A DNA stretch of 5,614 bases from an uncultured Clostridia bacterium (GCA_937902305.1 CALDHV010000259.1:1-5614), one strand, 5' to 3'; positions 1 through 5,614 are shown, numbered from the stretch's first letter. Made by a program: numbers and translations. Notes: generated by a model from the letters alone, not told the origin.

Positions 1-2
1 AG

Positions 3-89
3 TCCCTTATAGAAAAGCCGAATGAAATGTCGATAATCCGCAACGTGATCGCGGTCGTATCCGGCAAAGGCGGCGTCGGGAAAAGCACC
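3..89 (+). other. mrp: Fragment resembling the Mrp/NBP35 N-terminus, ending at the P-loop
   Basis: The 29 codons encode SLIEKPNEMS followed by VIAVVSGKGGVGKST (33-77 region up to 89). This linker plus first strand plus deviant Walker A (Lys two residues before the second Gly) is typical of Mrp/ApbC/NBP35 iron-sulfur carrier ATPases. Nothing after the Thr codon resembles Mrp: the expected continuation (ST/SL followed by the switch I Asp region) is replaced by HprK-like sequence. The breakpoint cannot be placed more exactly than about 63-92, because both families encode a glycine-rich GKST there. Confidence 0.65.
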
Positions 90-482
90 CATGCCGCTTT
101 TTGGAAGCAGCTTCCCGGCATCGGCGCACGGATCATCAACGGCGACAAGCCCATCCTCCGTATCATGGATGGCAAGCCGTATGTGTGCGGTACCCCATGG
201 ATGGGCAAGGAGGGCTACGGGTGTAACAAAAATGTACCCCTCTCCGCCATTTGCCTTTTGGAAAGAGGTAACGAAAACCAAATCGAAAGGGTCGATTTTT
301 CAAAGGTCTATCCCCGATTGATCGGGCAAAGCTACCGCCCAGAAAGCGGTGCGCTGATCGCAAAGACTGTCAAGCTGCTCGAGAAAATCGGGCATTGCAC
401 CCCAATATATCAGCTTTATTGTACCATGGAGGATGAAGCGGCAACCGTATCTTTCGGAGGAATGTCCGATGACAAAGTTTGA
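3..482 (+). CDS. Chimeric ORF: Mrp/NBP35 N-terminus joined to HprK-like kinase C-terminal half (5' partial)
   Basis: The frame is open to the left edge, so the ATG at 27 is an internal Met and the true start lies outside. Numbered from that Met, residues 1-21 (preceded by SLIEKPNE) match the start of Mrp/NBP35 P-loop ATPases, ending in the deviant Walker A GKGGVGKST (13-21, bases 63-89). From HAAFWKQ (22) to the end the protein instead matches the C-terminal half of HPr kinase/PEP carboxykinase-like proteins of peptide-modification cassettes: IINGDKP (36-42), GTPWMGKEG (55-63), VPLSAICLLERG (70-81), YRPES (103-107) and MEDEAA (134-139). Family members normally carry about 100 or more residues before the P-loop; these are absent. 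HprK-like enzymes of this kind phosphorylate peptide or protein hydroxyls (known for PadeK of the paeninodin lasso-peptide cluster); the substrate here is unknown. The 3' end overlaps the peptidase gene by 14 bases, as expected for one operon. As written, the product is unlikely to be a normal kinase or a working Mrp. Confidence 0.8.
   Translation, partial: SLIEKPNEMSIIRNVIAVVSGKGGVGKSTHAAFWKQLPGIGARIINGDKPILRIMDGKPYVCGTPWMGKEGYGCNKNVPLSAICLLERGNENQIERVDFSKVYPRLIGQSYRPESGALIAKTVKLLEKIGHCTPIYQLYCTMEDEAATVSFGGMSDDKV
456..460 (+). promoter_or_regulatory. Ribosome binding site for the S24/S26 peptidase
   Basis: GGAGG ends 8 bases before the ATG at 469. This selects 469 over the in-frame ATG at 433, whose extra 12 residues have no ribosome binding site of this quality and lie inside the conserved 3' end of the kinase gene. 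Confidence 0.8.
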
Positions 483-912
483 AAATGAAATTGAGAGCAA
501 AGGGTACATCATATATACCAATGAGGGTGATTCTATGATGCCCCTGCTCCGTCAGCACAGGGATATTATGGTGATACGGAAGATCACCGAGCCACTGAAA
601 AAGAATGATGCCGTCCTGTTCAAGCGCCCGAACGGAGCGTATGTCCTGCATCGCATCGTCAAGGTACGCGGACTTGGCACATACATTATTGCCGGCGACA
701 ACCGCCCGTTTTCGGAAAAAGTGCCGGAGGAATGGATCATCGGCATCCTGTCAGAGATCATAAAAGATGGCAGGCACATTTCCGTGGAAAGCGATGAGTA
801 CAAAGCTTATCTGAAGAAAGTGCCGATGCGCCGCTTCAAGATAACCGTATTGTGGTATTGGTCGATATTGAAAAGAAAAATCAAAAAAATGATTTGGAGA
901 GATTCAAAATGA
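469..912 (+). CDS. S24/S26 family peptidase, signal-peptidase-like (Ser/His type)
   Basis: The 147-residue product carries the S26 nucleophile motif GDSMMPLL (20-27, Ser22), the RDIMVIRK strand (31-38), the general-base region YVLHRIV (58-64, His61) and the AGDN loop (75-78), followed by WIIGIL (89-94), the usual order for S26 folds. Histidine where bacterial type I signal peptidases have lysine is the SipW/Sec11 arrangement. There is no N-terminal membrane anchor. The C-terminus (about 120-147) is very basic with a short hydrophobic stretch FKITVLWYWSIL, perhaps a peripheral membrane contact (inference). It overlaps the kinase gene by 14 bases upstream and the PqqD-like gene by 4 bases (ATGA) downstream, so the three are probably translationally coupled. 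Such peptidases recur beside PqqD-like and HprK-like genes; maturation of a peptide or surface protein is a reasonable but unproven role. Confidence 0.82.
   Translation: MTKFENEIESKGYIIYTNEGDSMMPLLRQHRDIMVIRKITEPLKKNDAVLFKRPNGAYVLHRIVKVRGLGTYIIAGDNRPFSEKVPEEWIIGILSEIIKDGRHISVESDEYKAYLKKVPMRRFKITVLWYWSILKRKIKKMIWRDSK
896..902 (+). promoter_or_regulatory. Ribosome binding site for the PqqD-like gene
   Basis: GGAGAGA lies 6 bases before the ATG at 909, inside the last codons of the peptidase gene. It selects 909 over the in-frame ATG at 852, which would add 19 lysine-rich residues unlike PqqD and overlap the peptidase gene by 61 bases. Confidence 0.75.
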
Positions 913-1226
913 AGTATTTTCCGAGATTGCTGTTGAGATGTCCGTTTGAGATCGTCGAAGTCGGTGACGACGTTACAGCCGTCAGTGTAGGCGGAGACAA
1001 CACCTACAACGGCGTTGTTCTTTTGAAAAATGAAACCACGCGGTTTATGTTTGAAAAGCTACAAGAGGGCATCACCCTACCGGAATTGATCAAGGTATGC
1101 TTGGACAAGTATACCGACAGCACCATTGACGAAGTCGGCCCGCAAGTGCTTTCTTTTCTCGACCAACTGAAGGCGCAAAATCTGATTATGGTTGATACAC
1201 AGCACGGCATTAAAGTCGATGATTGA
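909..1226 (+). CDS. PqqD-like peptide chaperone (RiPP recognition element fold)
   Basis: The 105-residue product has the PqqD layout: an N-terminal strand region with VTAVSVGGDNTYNGVVLL (22-39), then helices FMFEKLQEGITLPELIKVCLD (47-67; the 'gap-filling helix then acidic helix' part), and a C-terminal winged-helix segment FLDQLKAQNLIMV (83-95). Family knowledge: PqqD proteins bind the leader of a precursor peptide and present it to a modifying enzyme. Length is close to the family norm. The start codon overlaps the peptidase stop in ATGA, so it is the third gene of the operon. Its last 17 bases overlap the convergent nucleotidyltransferase gene. No precursor gene or radical SAM enzyme is visible, so its client is unknown. 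The fold call is fairly secure; the exact role is inferred. Confidence 0.85.
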   Translation: MKYFPRLLLRCPFEIVEVGDDVTAVSVGGDNTYNGVVLLKNETTRFMFEKLQEGITLPELIKVCLDKYTDSTIDEVGPQVLSFLDQLKAQNLIMVDTQHGIKVDD

Positions 1227-2436
1227 TAGAAAACGACAATAGGATAGTGCAGAAATAACCGATAGGCGGATGAACTGCGTTCACCCGCCTATCCAGATCC
1301 TTGAGTATCTGCCGGGCGGTGTCGTCCACCTGCGGATCCATATTATTAAGCGCCCGCCATTCCCGTACCGATGACCCGAGCCTGCCGTGCAAGATCATTT
1401 CGCCCCATCGCCGCACTTGAAAAAACGGCGTGAGCCATGGCTTGTCCAGCAGTACCATATGATGCGATGCCAAAGACTCCCTCGGCAAAAAGATACGCGA
1501 ACGCAAATATTGCCATTTACTGTCATAGCGTTTCCGCGAAATCATCACGCGATTATTGATCGTTCCAAACATTCCGCCGCGCAGGACAAAATCCGCCAGC
1601 CGTACGGAGGCATCGTCCCATTCCCCGTCGCCGAACCAGATTTCGCTCAATCGCGTGACCCGTTCACCAAAGCTTTCCAAACCACTGCGACTCACCAGCT
1701 CCGACCATCGCGCCTCATCGCAGGGCATACGATGGGATATGATATACCAATCAAGGAACGGTCGCACGCCGCATCCACCGTAAACAAAATGCTTTACCAT
1801 ATGGATAAGATGATACAATCGGAACATCTCCGGTGTCATCTCCCAGCGCGTGCCGTCATCGGTCGGTGCGACGTTATCCGTCCACACCTCGTCCAAGATC
1901 TCGCCCACCGTCGGCATAAATGTTTTGCCATCCAGAGCATAATGCAGTTCCAGCGTCACGCCCGACGGAGAGCAAAAGCCCCCGTTTTTCTTTTCATATC
2001 CTAATTCCGTGGTCAGCTTCTCTGCCACGCGGGGCAGATCCTCGGGCGAAACCAGAAAATCAATATCACAGCAGTTTCGCATCCAGCTTTCCGGGTAGTA
2101 ATGACGCAGAACAGCGCCTTTCAGCGGGATATAACGAACGCCCATCTCCCCCATCAGTTGATGCAGCGTCTCTAACTCGTAGTTCATAACTTCAGAACGG
2201 ATAAAGGTGGTCAAACGCGTCGTGGCAAATCGCTCCGCATCTGCATCGCCGCGTGAAATCCCGCTGTTTTCCATCGCCTGTGCAACGAGGTGAGTCAACT
2301 GATGCGCCTCCGACAACCGGAAAAGTGCGGTCAAATCATCGGAGGATAACGCCGTTTTGACCTCCTCCGACAACGGCTGACCGCAAATCGCAAAGCGTAT
2401 CGCGCCGAATAGCATATCCCTTATTGTTACACTCAT
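1210..2436 (-). CDS. Nucleotidyltransferase family protein (NTP_transf_5 type)
   Basis: The 408-residue product matches the uncharacterised nucleotidyltransferase family PF14907. A helical N-terminal domain (about 1-95) is followed by the core: YIPLKGAVL (102-110, Lys106-Gly107), then MRNCCDIDFLV (119-129) with the metal-type Asp124 and Asp126, and LELHYAL (162-168). Further family-like segments are HMVKH (212-216) and GVRPFLDW (223-230). The reaction and substrate are not known. Members occur with HprK-like kinases and PqqD-like proteins in lasso-peptide and related loci, which links this gene to the + strand cassette although it is transcribed towards it. The ATG at 2434-2436 has TTCTCC (GGAGAA on its strand) at 2444-2449, 7 bases upstream. 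The last 16 codons follow a strong hairpin and look like translated terminator sequence, so the natural C-terminus may be shorter. Two sampled 60-base lines of this gene were 48-55% GC against 40-43% in two lines of ugd, a weak hint of different origin. Confidence 0.85.
   Translation of the reverse strand: MSVTIRDMLFGAIRFAICGQPLSEEVKTALSSDDLTALFRLSEAHQLTHLVAQAMENSGISRGDADAERFATTRLTTFIRSEVMNYELETLHQLMGEMGVRYIPLKGAVLRHYYPESWMRNCCDIDFLVSPEDLPRVAEKLTTELGYEKKNGGFCSPSGVTLELHYALDGKTFMPTVGEILDEVWTDNVAPTDDGTRWEMTPEMFRLYHLIHMVKHFVYGGCGVRPFLDWYIISHRMPCDEARWSELVSRSGLESFGERVTRLSEIWFGDGEWDDASVRLADFVLRGGMFGTINNRVMISRKRYDSKWQYLRSRIFLPRESLASHHMVLLDKPWLTPFFQVRRWGEMILHGRLGSSVREWRALNNMDPQVDDTARQILKDLDRRVNAVHPPIGYFCTILLSFSINHRL
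1261..1293 (-). terminator. Strong hairpin at the convergent junction, probable terminator of the - strand block
   Basis: The arms at 1261-1269 and 1285-1293 (GATAGGCGG with CCGCCTATC) and the inner arms TGAAC/GTTCA (1271-1275, 1279-1283) pair around a 3-base loop. On the - strand RNA positions 1284 and 1270 form a G-U pair, giving a continuous 15-bp stem; on the + strand RNA they form an A-C mismatch. On the - strand the stem is followed by the moderately U-rich GGTTATTTCTGC. No U-run follows on the + strand. The hairpin exactly covers nucleotidyltransferase codons 382-392. The structure is clear; its function as a terminator is inferred, because the U-tract is imperfect and the ORF reads through. 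Confidence 0.55.
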
Positions 2437-2522
2437 ATATCCGTTCTCCAGTGCTCAATGTTATTTAGTCTCCAACGCGACATCAAGCATTTGCATAGAT
2501 ACTTCATCGAAAGACAACTTTA

Positions 2523-3707
2523 TCAATCTCTGAAATATAAATCTCTGGTATAAACCTTATCCAGTACATCCTTTATTTCGTCGTTATAACGGTTAGCGAT
2601 GATGACATCGGACATCTCCTTAAACTTGTCAAGATCACGGATAACACGGCTGCTAAAGAACGCATCGTCTTTCATGGTCGGCTCATAGATGACGACCTCA
2701 ATGCCCTTTGCCTTGATGCGTTTCATAACGCCTTGAATACTGCTCTGACGGAAATTATCGCTTCCCGCTTTCATTGTCAGACGATATATGCCGACCGTTT
2801 TCGGATTTTTAGCGATAATCTGATCGGCAATAAAGTCCTTTCGGGTGCTGTTTGCGGCAACGATGGCAGAGATAATATTCTGCGGAACATCGCTGTAATT
2901 AGCAAGTAACTGCTTCGTGTCCTTCGGCAAACAGTAGCCGCCGTAGCCGAAAGAAGGATTATTGTAATGGTTGCCGATTCTCGGATCAAGACCCACACCC
3001 TCAATGATGGACTTGGTATCAAGACCTCTGACCGTAGCGTACGTATCCAGCTCATTGAAGAAGCTGACCCGCAAGGCAAGATAGGTGTTCGCGAACAGCT
3101 TGACAGCTTCCGCTTCCGTAGGATTCATAAAGCGAACTTCGATATTCTCCTTTTTCGCACCCTCTTGGAGTAGTTCCGCAAAAATATGCGCCGCTTTCTC
3201 CAGTCGCTTATTCCCAACCGGAACGCCGACGATGATGCGGGACGGATAGAGATTATCATACAGTGCCTTGCCCTCTCTTAAAAACTCAGGGCTGAACAGA
3301 ATATTATCGCACTTAAACTTTTCTCTTACCGATTCGGTATAGCCTACCGGAACGGTGGACTTAATGATCATAACAGCATCCGGATTTACGGCAATAACCT
3401 GATCGATAACCGCCTCAACGGACGAGGTATCAAAATAGTTTTTATTCGGGTCATAGTTTGTCGGCGTCGAAATGATAACCAATTCCGCGTCCTTATACGC
3501 CGATGCTCCGTCCACAGTTGCGACGAGATTTAACTCTTTTGTCGCAAGATACTCTTCTATTTCTTTATCAACAATTGGACTTTTCTTATGATTGATGAGA
3601 TCAACCTTATCCCGGATAATATCCACAGCCGTGACCTCATTGTGCTGCGAAAGCAAAATAGCCATAGACAGACCGACATAGCCGGTTCCTGCAACTGCAA
3701 TACGCAT
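2523..3707 (-). CDS. ugd: UDP-glucose 6-dehydrogenase
   Basis: This cytoplasmic enzyme oxidises UDP-glucose to UDP-glucuronate with two NAD+. The 394-residue product is complete and of the short bacterial class. It shows the NAD-binding GTGYVG (7-12), STPTNYD (80-86), KSTVPVGYT (116-124), FSPEFLREG (138-146), the substrate-binding EAVKLFANTYLAL (200-212, Lys203 and Asn207) and the catalytic-cysteine motif GYGGYCLPKDT (254-264, Cys259, Asp263). The C-terminal UDP-binding domain runs from about 295. No key residue is missing. The ATG is preceded on its strand by AGGAGA (3715-3720) at 7 bases. It lies 128 bases downstream of the epimerase gene and 86 bases upstream of the nucleotidyltransferase gene. 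Its product is the substrate of the neighbouring epimerase, so the pair should supply UDP-galacturonate for surface polysaccharide. Confidence 0.96.
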   Translation of the reverse strand: MRIAVAGTGYVGLSMAILLSQHNEVTAVDIIRDKVDLINHKKSPIVDKEIEEYLATKELNLVATVDGASAYKDAELVIISTPTNYDPNKNYFDTSSVEAVIDQVIAVNPDAVMIIKSTVPVGYTESVREKFKCDNILFSPEFLREGKALYDNLYPSRIIVGVPVGNKRLEKAAHIFAELLQEGAKKENIEVRFMNPTEAEAVKLFANTYLALRVSFFNELDTYATVRGLDTKSIIEGVGLDPRIGNHYNNPSFGYGGYCLPKDTKQLLANYSDVPQNIISAIVAANSTRKDFIADQIIAKNPKTVGIYRLTMKAGSDNFRQSSIQGVMKRIKAKGIEVVIYEPTMKDDAFFSSRVIRDLDKFKEMSDVIIANRYNDEIKDVLDKVYTRDLYFRD

Positions 3708-3733
3708 AATTGTCTCTCCTAATCATTTTTGAT

Positions 3734-3771
3734 CTGCCGCTTTTCCGGCTCGCAACCGGCATAATCGGCAG
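3734..3771 (-). other. Potential hairpin in the ugd leader
   Basis: CTGCCG (3734-3739) pairs with CGGCAG (3766-3771), and inside it CCGG (3745-3748) can pair with CCGG (3756-3759) around a 7-base loop, leaving two internal loops. It lies in the 128-base gap between the epimerase stop and the ugd start, about 14 bases upstream of the ugd ribosome binding site. It could be a processing site, an attenuator or a weak internal terminator. No proper U-run follows: the - strand continues ATCAAAAATGATT. Function is not established. Confidence 0.3.
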
Positions 3772-3792
3772 TGCGTGTTCAGTGCATTCACG

Positions 3793-3813
3793 TCCCTATG
3801 GTGTTCCCTATGG
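3793..3813. repeat. Two 9-base direct repeats, TCCCTATGG
   Basis: TCCCTATGG occurs at 3793-3801 and 3805-3813, a 12-base period, in the gap between the epimerase and ugd genes. A tandem pair of this size may be a protein-binding site or a chance or slippage duplication. No convincing -35/-10 pair was found beside it on the - strand. Confidence 0.4.
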
Positions 3814-3835
3814 CAACGAGAAAATGCGTTATTGT

Positions 3836-4909
3836 TCAAATATGATAATATCCCTTATACCATTCGGCAAACTTGCGAAGTCCCGTCCGCAAACCGGTGG
3901 ACGGCTTAAATCCAAAGTCAGTCTCTAATGCAGAGGTGTCCGCAAAGGTGATAGGGACATCCCCCGGTTGCATGGGAACAAGCTTTTTGTGTGCTTCAAA
4001 ATCATAGTCGGCGGGAAGCACCTTCGCTCGGATGAGCTCCTCTGAAAGGATCTGCACAAAATCCAGCAGATTTTCAGGACTGTTGTTTCCAATATTATAG
4101 ACCGCATACGGCGGTAGCGGCAGTCCGTCTTCACCGTTTTTCTTTTCCGGGGCGTGTTGCATTACGCGCTTGACACCCTCGACAATATCATCCACATAGG
4201 TGAAATCCCGCTTGCAGTTGCCGAAATTAAAGATCTGTATCGTCTCGCCTTTCAACAGCTTGTTCGTAAAGCCGAAATATGCCATATCGGGTCTCCCGGC
4301 AGGCCCGTAAACAGTGAAAAACCGCAGTCCGGTGGAAGGAATATTGTAGAGCTTGGAATAAGCGTGAGCCAACAGTTCATTGCTTTTCTTGGTCGCCGCA
4401 TAGAGGGAAACGGGATTATCCACCTTATCATCCGTGCAAAACGGCACTTTTTTATTTCCACCATAGACGGAACTACTGGATGCGTAAACCAAATGCTCCA
4501 CGGGATTATAACGACAGGCTTCGAGAATATTATAAAAGCCGATGATGTTGCTTTCGATATACACGTCGGGGTGGTCAATAGAATAGCGCACACCCGCCTG
4601 CGCCGCCAGGTTGACCACCACATCAAATGAATACTCTGCAAACAACTTGTCCACCAAAGTCTTATCCGCAAGGTTGCCTTTGATGAAAGTCCACTTGCTG
4701 TTCGGATAGCTTTCAGACAGCTTTTTGATTTCCGCAAGACGGTAATCCTTCAGCGACACATCGTAGTAGTCGTTGCAGTTATCAAAGCCAACGATATTTA
4801 CCGGCTCGACCGTACGCAGAAGCTCCATAACGAGGTTTGATCCGATAAAGCCTGCCGCACCGGTCACGAGAATAGTCTTGTTTTTAAGGTCAACGTTTTT
4901 TATCAGCAT
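3836..4909 (-). CDS. UDP-glucuronate 4-epimerase (extended SDR)
   Basis: This NAD-dependent cytoplasmic enzyme interconverts UDP-glucuronate and UDP-galacturonate. The 357-residue product has the Rossmann motif GAAGFIG (17-23), NLAAQAGVRYSI (100-111), the active-site serines in ASSSSVYG (143-150) and the catalytic YAATK (170-174), then RFFTVYGPAGRPDMA (196-210) and KRDFTYVDDIVEG (233-245). The AGVRYSI, GRPDMA and YAATKKSNE segments distinguish it from UDP-glucose 4-epimerase (GalE) and point to the UDP-GlcA class, which the adjacent ugd supports. Many family members have Trp where Ala204 stands here (GPAG for GPWG). The start at 4909 has AGAGGA (4918-4923 region, - strand) 8 bases upstream. 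It overlaps the stop of the upstream pyrophosphorylase gene by 7 bases, indicating co-transcription. Exact substrate preference is inferred; other uronate or hexose epimerisation remains possible. Confidence 0.92.
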   Translation of the reverse strand: MLIKNVDLKNKTILVTGAAGFIGSNLVMELLRTVEPVNIVGFDNCNDYYDVSLKDYRLAEIKKLSESYPNSKWTFIKGNLADKTLVDKLFAEYSFDVVVNLAAQAGVRYSIDHPDVYIESNIIGFYNILEACRYNPVEHLVYASSSSVYGGNKKVPFCTDDKVDNPVSLYAATKKSNELLAHAYSKLYNIPSTGLRFFTVYGPAGRPDMAYFGFTNKLLKGETIQIFNFGNCKRDFTYVDDIVEGVKRVMQHAPEKKNGEDGLPLPPYAVYNIGNNSPENLLDFVQILSEELIRAKVLPADYDFEAHKKLVPMQPGDVPITFADTSALETDFGFKPSTGLRTGLRKFAEWYKGYYHI

Positions 4910-5613
4910 TTCGTAATTCCTCTGTATTCATTCTTGATTTTCGTGTAGCTTTCAAGGTTGCCGACATCGTAACGGCTTCCGGGCATCTCCATTGCGTAAA
5001 CGGGAGATTTTTCACACAACCACGCGACGAAGGATCCGGGTGCGTCATAGCCACATCCGTCTTCAAGCGCTTCACCGATACGCTTGGCATCCTCCTTGAT
5101 GTAATAATAGAACGGCGGACAGCACCACTGCGTTTTCGGGATCTGCGGCTTTTCTTCCATACCGATGACACGATCGCCGACCAACTCCAGAACGCCGCGT
5201 TTCGGCAACGTTTCCTTCTTCGGCTCGAAATAGCGCATAACGCAGGAAGCCTGTTTCTCCACGGCATAAGCGAGGAACTTAGTGAGCGAAAAGTCCAGCA
5301 CATTATCGCCCGCAAGTACCATCATATCGTCGTCAAGCTTCAACTGCTTAATGGCATATTGAATGTCGCAAACAGCACCAAGCCTTGTTTCGTTGGTGCT
5401 TGTGCCGTCATCAACAATCGTAACCTTATATTCTTTGCCTTTCGCCCAATCGTCAAAGCAATGGGCAAACTTGTGATTGGAAATAACCACAAACTCGTCG
5501 ATTTGATTTGCTGTTCTTAAATCGTCGATCAGCCAGTCAATAATCGACTTGCCTCCGACATCCAGCAGAGGTTTCGGATAGTTCTCGGTCAAAGGGTAAA
5601 GGCGGGTTGCATA
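4903..5613 (-). CDS. NDP-sugar pyrophosphorylase / sugar-1-phosphate nucleotidyltransferase (5' partial)
   Basis: The frame stays open to the right edge, and the visible 236 residues begin YATRLYPLTE, the second half of the GxGTRLxPLT nucleotide-binding loop. Only about nine residues and the start codon are likely missing. Do not take the TTG at 5590-5592 as the start, since it is Leu8 of that loop. Other family landmarks (visible numbering) are YPKPLLDVGGK (12-22), AGDNVLDFSL (101-110) with the metal-binding Asp103, the EEKP loop (153-156) and RYDVGNLESY (214-223). The enzyme joins a sugar-1-phosphate to an NTP, releasing pyrophosphate. It is short, without a C-terminal left-handed helix acyltransferase. 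Together with ugd and the epimerase a UDP-glucose-forming role is attractive, but RmlA-like dTDP-glucose or another NDP-sugar cannot be excluded. It is the first visible gene of the - strand operon and overlaps the epimerase start by 7 bases. Confidence 0.88.
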   Translation of the reverse strand, partial: YATRLYPLTENYPKPLLDVGGKSIIDWLIDDLRTANQIDEFVVISNHKFAHCFDDWAKGKEYKVTIVDDGTSTNETRLGAVCDIQYAIKQLKLDDDMMVLAGDNVLDFSLTKFLAYAVEKQASCVMRYFEPKKETLPKRGVLELVGDRVIGMEEKPQIPKTQWCCPPFYYYIKEDAKRIGEALEDGCGYDAPGSFVAWLCEKSPVYAMEMPGSRYDVGNLESYTKIKNEYRGITKC

Positions 5614-5614
5614 T

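Noticed and set aside
433..468. An N-terminal extension of the peptidase from the ATG at 433
   Set aside because: The extra residues overlap conserved kinase codons, and the GGAGG at 456-460 clearly serves the ATG at 469.
27..482. Calling the first gene a true HPr kinase/phosphorylase or a functional Mrp ATPase
   Set aside because: The sequence after the P-loop fits the HprK-related kinases of peptide cassettes rather than HPr kinase/phosphorylase, and no Mrp sequence follows the Walker A motif.
1294..1311. A second small hairpin, CAGAT/ATCTG, next to the main one
   Set aside because: It has only five base pairs with an 8-base loop and no U-run on either strand, so it is too weak to call.
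1387..2004. A 205-codon + strand open frame opposite the nucleotidyltransferase gene
   Set aside because: It is entirely antisense to a well-matched protein family, has no recognisable domain, and its Arg/His/Pro-rich composition is typical of a shadow frame.
2437..2522. A promoter for the nucleotidyltransferase gene in the 86-base gap
   Set aside because: Candidate -35 and -10 boxes on the - strand (for example TTGATG and TAAATA) are only 13 bases apart, so no credible sigma-70 promoter could be supported.
4154..4630. A 158-codon + strand open frame inside the epimerase gene
   Set aside because: It is antisense to conserved SDR motifs and has no supporting ribosome binding site or family resemblance.

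Overview
The window holds seven protein-coding genes in two convergent blocks, with no RNA gene, insertion sequence or CRISPR array. Dense packing, strong GGAGG-type ribosome binding sites and the gene families suggest a Firmicute, probably a gut clostridium (inference from gene style; no phylogenetic marker is present). Both ends cut through open reading frames, so this looks like a contig or an excerpt of one.

Left block, + strand (1-1226). Three overlapping genes form a cassette: an HPr kinase/PEP carboxykinase-like protein (HprK-related), a small Ser/His peptidase of the S24/S26 signal-peptidase type, and a PqqD-like peptide-binding protein. The first is abnormal. Its first 29 or so visible codons read as the start of an Mrp/NBP35 iron-sulfur ATPase, and it switches to the HprK-like family exactly at the P-loop, so the normal HprK-like N-terminal half is missing. 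This is either a real recombination or an assembly misjoin.

Right block, - strand (5614 down to 1210). In transcription order: an NDP-sugar pyrophosphorylase (start just outside the window), a UDP-glucuronate 4-epimerase, a UDP-glucose 6-dehydrogenase (ugd), and an uncharacterised nucleotidyltransferase-fold protein of the NTP_transf_5 type. The first three fit a route from sugar-1-phosphate to UDP-glucose, UDP-glucuronate and UDP-galacturonate for a capsule or exopolysaccharide. The fourth gene belongs functionally with the left cassette: HprK-like kinase, PqqD-like protein and this nucleotidyltransferase family recur together in RiPP-type loci, such as lasso-peptide clusters with a peptide kinase, and in related cassettes lacking an obvious precursor.

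The two blocks meet at 1210-1226, where the last codons of the pqqD-like gene and the nucleotidyltransferase gene overlap tail to tail. Just inside the nucleotidyltransferase gene lies a 15-bp hairpin that looks like a terminator being translated. The most interesting biology is the kinase/peptidase/PqqD/nucleotidyltransferase set beside uronic-acid sugar genes, with no precursor peptide or radical SAM enzyme visible. The most important quality warning is the chimeric first gene.
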